DNA of 7,518 nucleotides, taken from positions 1-7,518 of the forward strand of contig CALBRY010000259.1 in the NCBI GenBank assembly GCA_937927665.1, read 5' to 3'. This DNA is from an uncultured Chloroflexota bacterium. Lineage in GTDB: Bacteria > Chloroflexota > Anaerolineae > Aggregatilineales > Phototrophicaceae. A program made the translations under genes and the position numbers. This document shows positions 5,815 to 7,518 of the stretch, piece after piece (the stretch's first letter is position 1; every line of letters begins with the position of its first letter). The notes under the pieces are model-generated. The model saw nothing but the letters and a program-made list of their open reading frames with translations. It ran no database searches and was not told the DNA's origin.

Positions 5815-7440
5815 ATGGTTATGGTTATGAAAAACACCGCTCAAGAAAGAACATGGGATTATGTCGTGATCGGCTCAGGGTTCGGCGGCAGTGTGTCGGC
5901 GATGCGGCTGGGCGAAAAGGGATATTCGGTGCTGGTGCTGGAGCGCGGCAAGCGTTTCCGTGATGAGGATCATCCCAAAACGAACTGGAATGTCTTTAAG
6001 TATTTGTGGATGCCCGCGCTGCGTTGTTTTGGCATCCAGCAGATCAGCTTGATGAATGACATCATGGTGCTGCACGGGAGCGGAGTCGGCGGCGGAAGCT
6101 TAGTATACGCTAATGTGCTGATGGAACCCGGCGACGAGTTATTTGAAGCCCCCGGTTGGCGTAATCTGGCGGATTGGAAAACGCTGCTGCGTCCGCATTA
6201 CGAAACCGCGTGCAGAATGCTCGGCGTGGCGCGCAATCCGTTCTTCACGCCAGCGGATCGCGTGCTGCAAGAGATGGCGCAAGAATACGGACGCGCCGAA
6301 ACATTCCGCCCCGCGAATGTCGGGATTTACTTCGGGGAGGCGGGCAAGACCGCGCCCGATCCGTATTTCGACGGCGAAGGACCGGAGCGCACCGGCTGTA
6401 ACGGGTGCGGCGGTTGTATGATCGGATGCCGTTACGGATCAAAAAATACGCTGCTAAAAAACTATCTTTACTTCGCGGAAAAGTGGGGCGCACGCATTCA
6501 AGCCGAATCGGAAGTGACGGATATTCGCCCACTGCCGCCTAATCAACCGGATGGCGCACGCTACGAAGTGATCTACAGGCGCACTACCGCCGCATTCTGG
6601 GAGCGGGGAAACGAACGGGTACGGGCAAAAAATGTCGTCGTCTCGGCGCACGCGCTCGGCACGATGAAACTGCTGTTCCGCTGCCGTGATATAACGCGAT
6701 CCCTGCCGAAGCTGTCCGCGCATCTGGGGACGAGCGTTCGCACCAACAGCGAGGCGCTCGTCGGATCAACCTCATGGGATAAGACCACCGATTATTCGAC
6801 AGGTCCGGCGATCACCTCGATTTTTGAACTCGACGCGATCACACGGGTTGAGCCTGTCCGCTACCCGCGCGGATCGTCGTTTATGCGCCTGCTGGCGATC
6901 CCGATGATCGAACATGCCTCGACCCCGCTCAGACGGTTGATCAAGACGATCGCGCACGGGTTAAAACATCCGCGCGAATTTCTGTACGCGAAGTTTTTCT
7001 CGCGCTGGGCGGAACGTTCGACGATCATGTTGGTGATGCAGACTGCCGAAAGTACGATGCGCGTCAAATTGGGGCGCAGCCTGTTTACGGGATTCCGGCG
7101 CGGCATGGTGACAGAAGTGCCGCCGGGAACGTCGATGTCCCCGAATGTGGAACTGACACACCGGATGACGCATCGTTTCGCGGAGAAAACACAGGGAATC
7201 GCGCAGGATACGATCCCCGAAACGCTGCTCGGCATTCCGGCGACCGCGCATTTGATCGGCGGCGTGCCGATGGGCAAAAGCGCTGATGATGGCGTTGTTG
7301 ATATTCACTGCGAAGTGTTCAATTATCCGGGGCTGTATGTCGTAGACGGCTCGATCATCCCGGCGAATCCCGGCATCAACCCCAGTTTGACGATCACCGC
7401 GCTGGCGGAATATGCCATGAGTCACATCCCGAAGAAATAA
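5815..7440 (+). CDS. GMC-family FAD-dependent oxidoreductase, cholesterol-oxidase-like
   Basis: A 541-residue flavoprotein with no signal peptide. The N-terminal FAD-binding fold is GSGFGGSVSAMRL (20-32) with the ADP-ribose glutamate at Glu43 (VLERG). A GMC-type motif LHGSGVGGGSLVYANVLMEP follows at 86-105. The C-terminal part HLIGGVPMGKSADDGVVD (479-496) and GLYVVDGSIIPANPGINPSL (506-525) parallels the end of type I cholesterol oxidases: His479 and Asn522 match the catalytic His and Asn. The family oxidises alcohols, such as sterols or long-chain alcohols, by hydride transfer to FAD. An unusual block, CNGCGGCMIGC (195-205), gives Cys195, 198, 201 and 205 in ferredoxin-like CX2CX2CX3C spacing. 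The start is uncertain: the protein opens MVMVM, with in-frame ATGs at 5815, 5821 and 5827 and no clear Shine-Dalgarno. The substrate is not proven; the family is firm. Confidence 0.9.
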   Translation: MVMVMKNTAQERTWDYVVIGSGFGGSVSAMRLGEKGYSVLVLERGKRFRDEDHPKTNWNVFKYLWMPALRCFGIQQISLMNDIMVLHGSGVGGGSLVYANVLMEPGDELFEAPGWRNLADWKTLLRPHYETACRMLGVARNPFFTPADRVLQEMAQEYGRAETFRPANVGIYFGEAGKTAPDPYFDGEGPERTGCNGCGGCMIGCRYGSKNTLLKNYLYFAEKWGARIQAESEVTDIRPLPPNQPDGARYEVIYRRTTAAFWERGNERVRAKNVVVSAHALGTMKLLFRCRDITRSLPKLSAHLGTSVRTNSEALVGSTSWDKTTDYSTGPAITSIFELDAITRVEPVRYPRGSSFMRLLAIPMIEHASTPLRRLIKTIAHGLKHPREFLYAKFFSRWAERSTIMLVMQTAESTMRVKLGRSLFTGFRRGMVTEVPPGTSMSPNVELTHRMTHRFAEKTQGIAQDTIPETLLGIPATAHLIGGVPMGKSADDGVVDIHCEVFNYPGLYVVDGSIIPANPGINPSLTITALAEYAMSHIPKK

Positions 7441-7467
7441 GCGTCCTTCGCTCTGCGGCTGGCAACA

Positions 7468-7518
7468 CCCCTCCCCCACTCGCTTCGCTCGTCTCCCCTC
7501 CCCGAATTCGGAGAGGGG
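7468..7518. repeat. C-rich palindromic intergenic element, cut by window edge
   Basis: Two copies of CCCCTCCCC (7468-7476 and 7495-7503) flank a mirror-symmetric CTCGCTTCGCTC (7479-7490). The second copy continues into a 24-nt inverted repeat centred on GAATTC (7495-7518) with a single mismatch (7501 against 7512). Either C-rich copy could pair with the G-rich arm at 7510-7518. Such modules often occur as dispersed intergenic repeats, but only one copy is visible here and it may extend past the right edge. Confidence 0.45.
7495..7518. terminator. Hairpin downstream of the GMC oxidoreductase gene
   Basis: The inverted repeat centred at 7506/7507 could form a stem of 11 pairs plus one mismatch (fewer once a loop opens), 54 nt after the GMC stop codon. 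The window ends at the base of the stem, so a following T-run cannot be checked. It may act as a terminator or may simply be part of a dispersed repeat. Confidence 0.35.

Noticed and set aside
5122..7440. A functional link between the carbonic anhydrase and the GMC oxidoreductase, for example a CO2- or sterol-related operon.
   Set aside because: They are divergent, have no shared operator that I can see, and their known chemistries do not connect.
6961..7479. A 172-codon open frame on the minus strand overlapping the end of the GMC gene.
   Set aside because: It lies opposite the strongly conserved C-terminal GMC motifs and its translation is rich in Arg, His and Gln with no family likeness.

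Overview
The window reads as ordinary chromosomal DNA from a free-living bacterium of moderately high GC (mid-50s per cent by eye). It carries seven complete protein genes and one gene cut by the left edge. The mix of families (a DUF1565-type beta-helix protein, a divergent WD40-like propeller, a VanZ-like membrane protein, a cholesterol-oxidase-like GMC enzyme) and the codon and signal-peptide style remind me of Chloroflexota (Anaerolineae-like). That is an impression, not something the window proves. I see no tRNA, rRNA, CRISPR array, transposase, integrase, phage gene or recognisable attachment site.

Layout from left to right. (1) Positions 1-964: the start of a TetR-family repressor gene on the minus strand is divergent from an NADP(H)-binding reductase of the F420-dependent NADP reductase family. 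The 102-bp gap between them holds two near-identical 14-bp palindromic operators placed on promoter elements; this is the clearest regulatory circuit in the window. (2) Positions 965-1033: a GC-rich hairpin separates convergent genes. (3) Positions 1034-3056, minus strand: a secreted alpha/beta hydrolase lies downstream of a WD40-like beta-propeller protein of unknown function. (4) Positions 3179-5125, plus strand: a small VanZ-like membrane protein is followed, 48 bp later, by a secreted right-handed beta-helix protein, and the two may be one operon. (5) Positions 5122-5709, minus strand: a beta-class carbonic anhydrase converges on the beta-helix gene so tightly that the two stop codons overlap in one CTAG. 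(6) Positions 5815-7440, plus strand: a cholesterol-oxidase-like GMC flavoprotein with a ferredoxin-like cysteine cluster. (7) Positions 7441-7518: a C-rich stretch with a near-perfect palindrome, cut by the right edge.

The genes do not form one pathway. Strand changes split them into about six transcription units, and the only plausible co-transcribed pairs are propeller-hydrolase and VanZ-beta-helix. I did not find a new multi-gene system. The points most worth following are the double operator of the TetR circuit, the strong excess of GATC on both strands, the cysteine cluster in the GMC enzyme, the VanZ-beta-helix pair and the palindromic element at the right edge.
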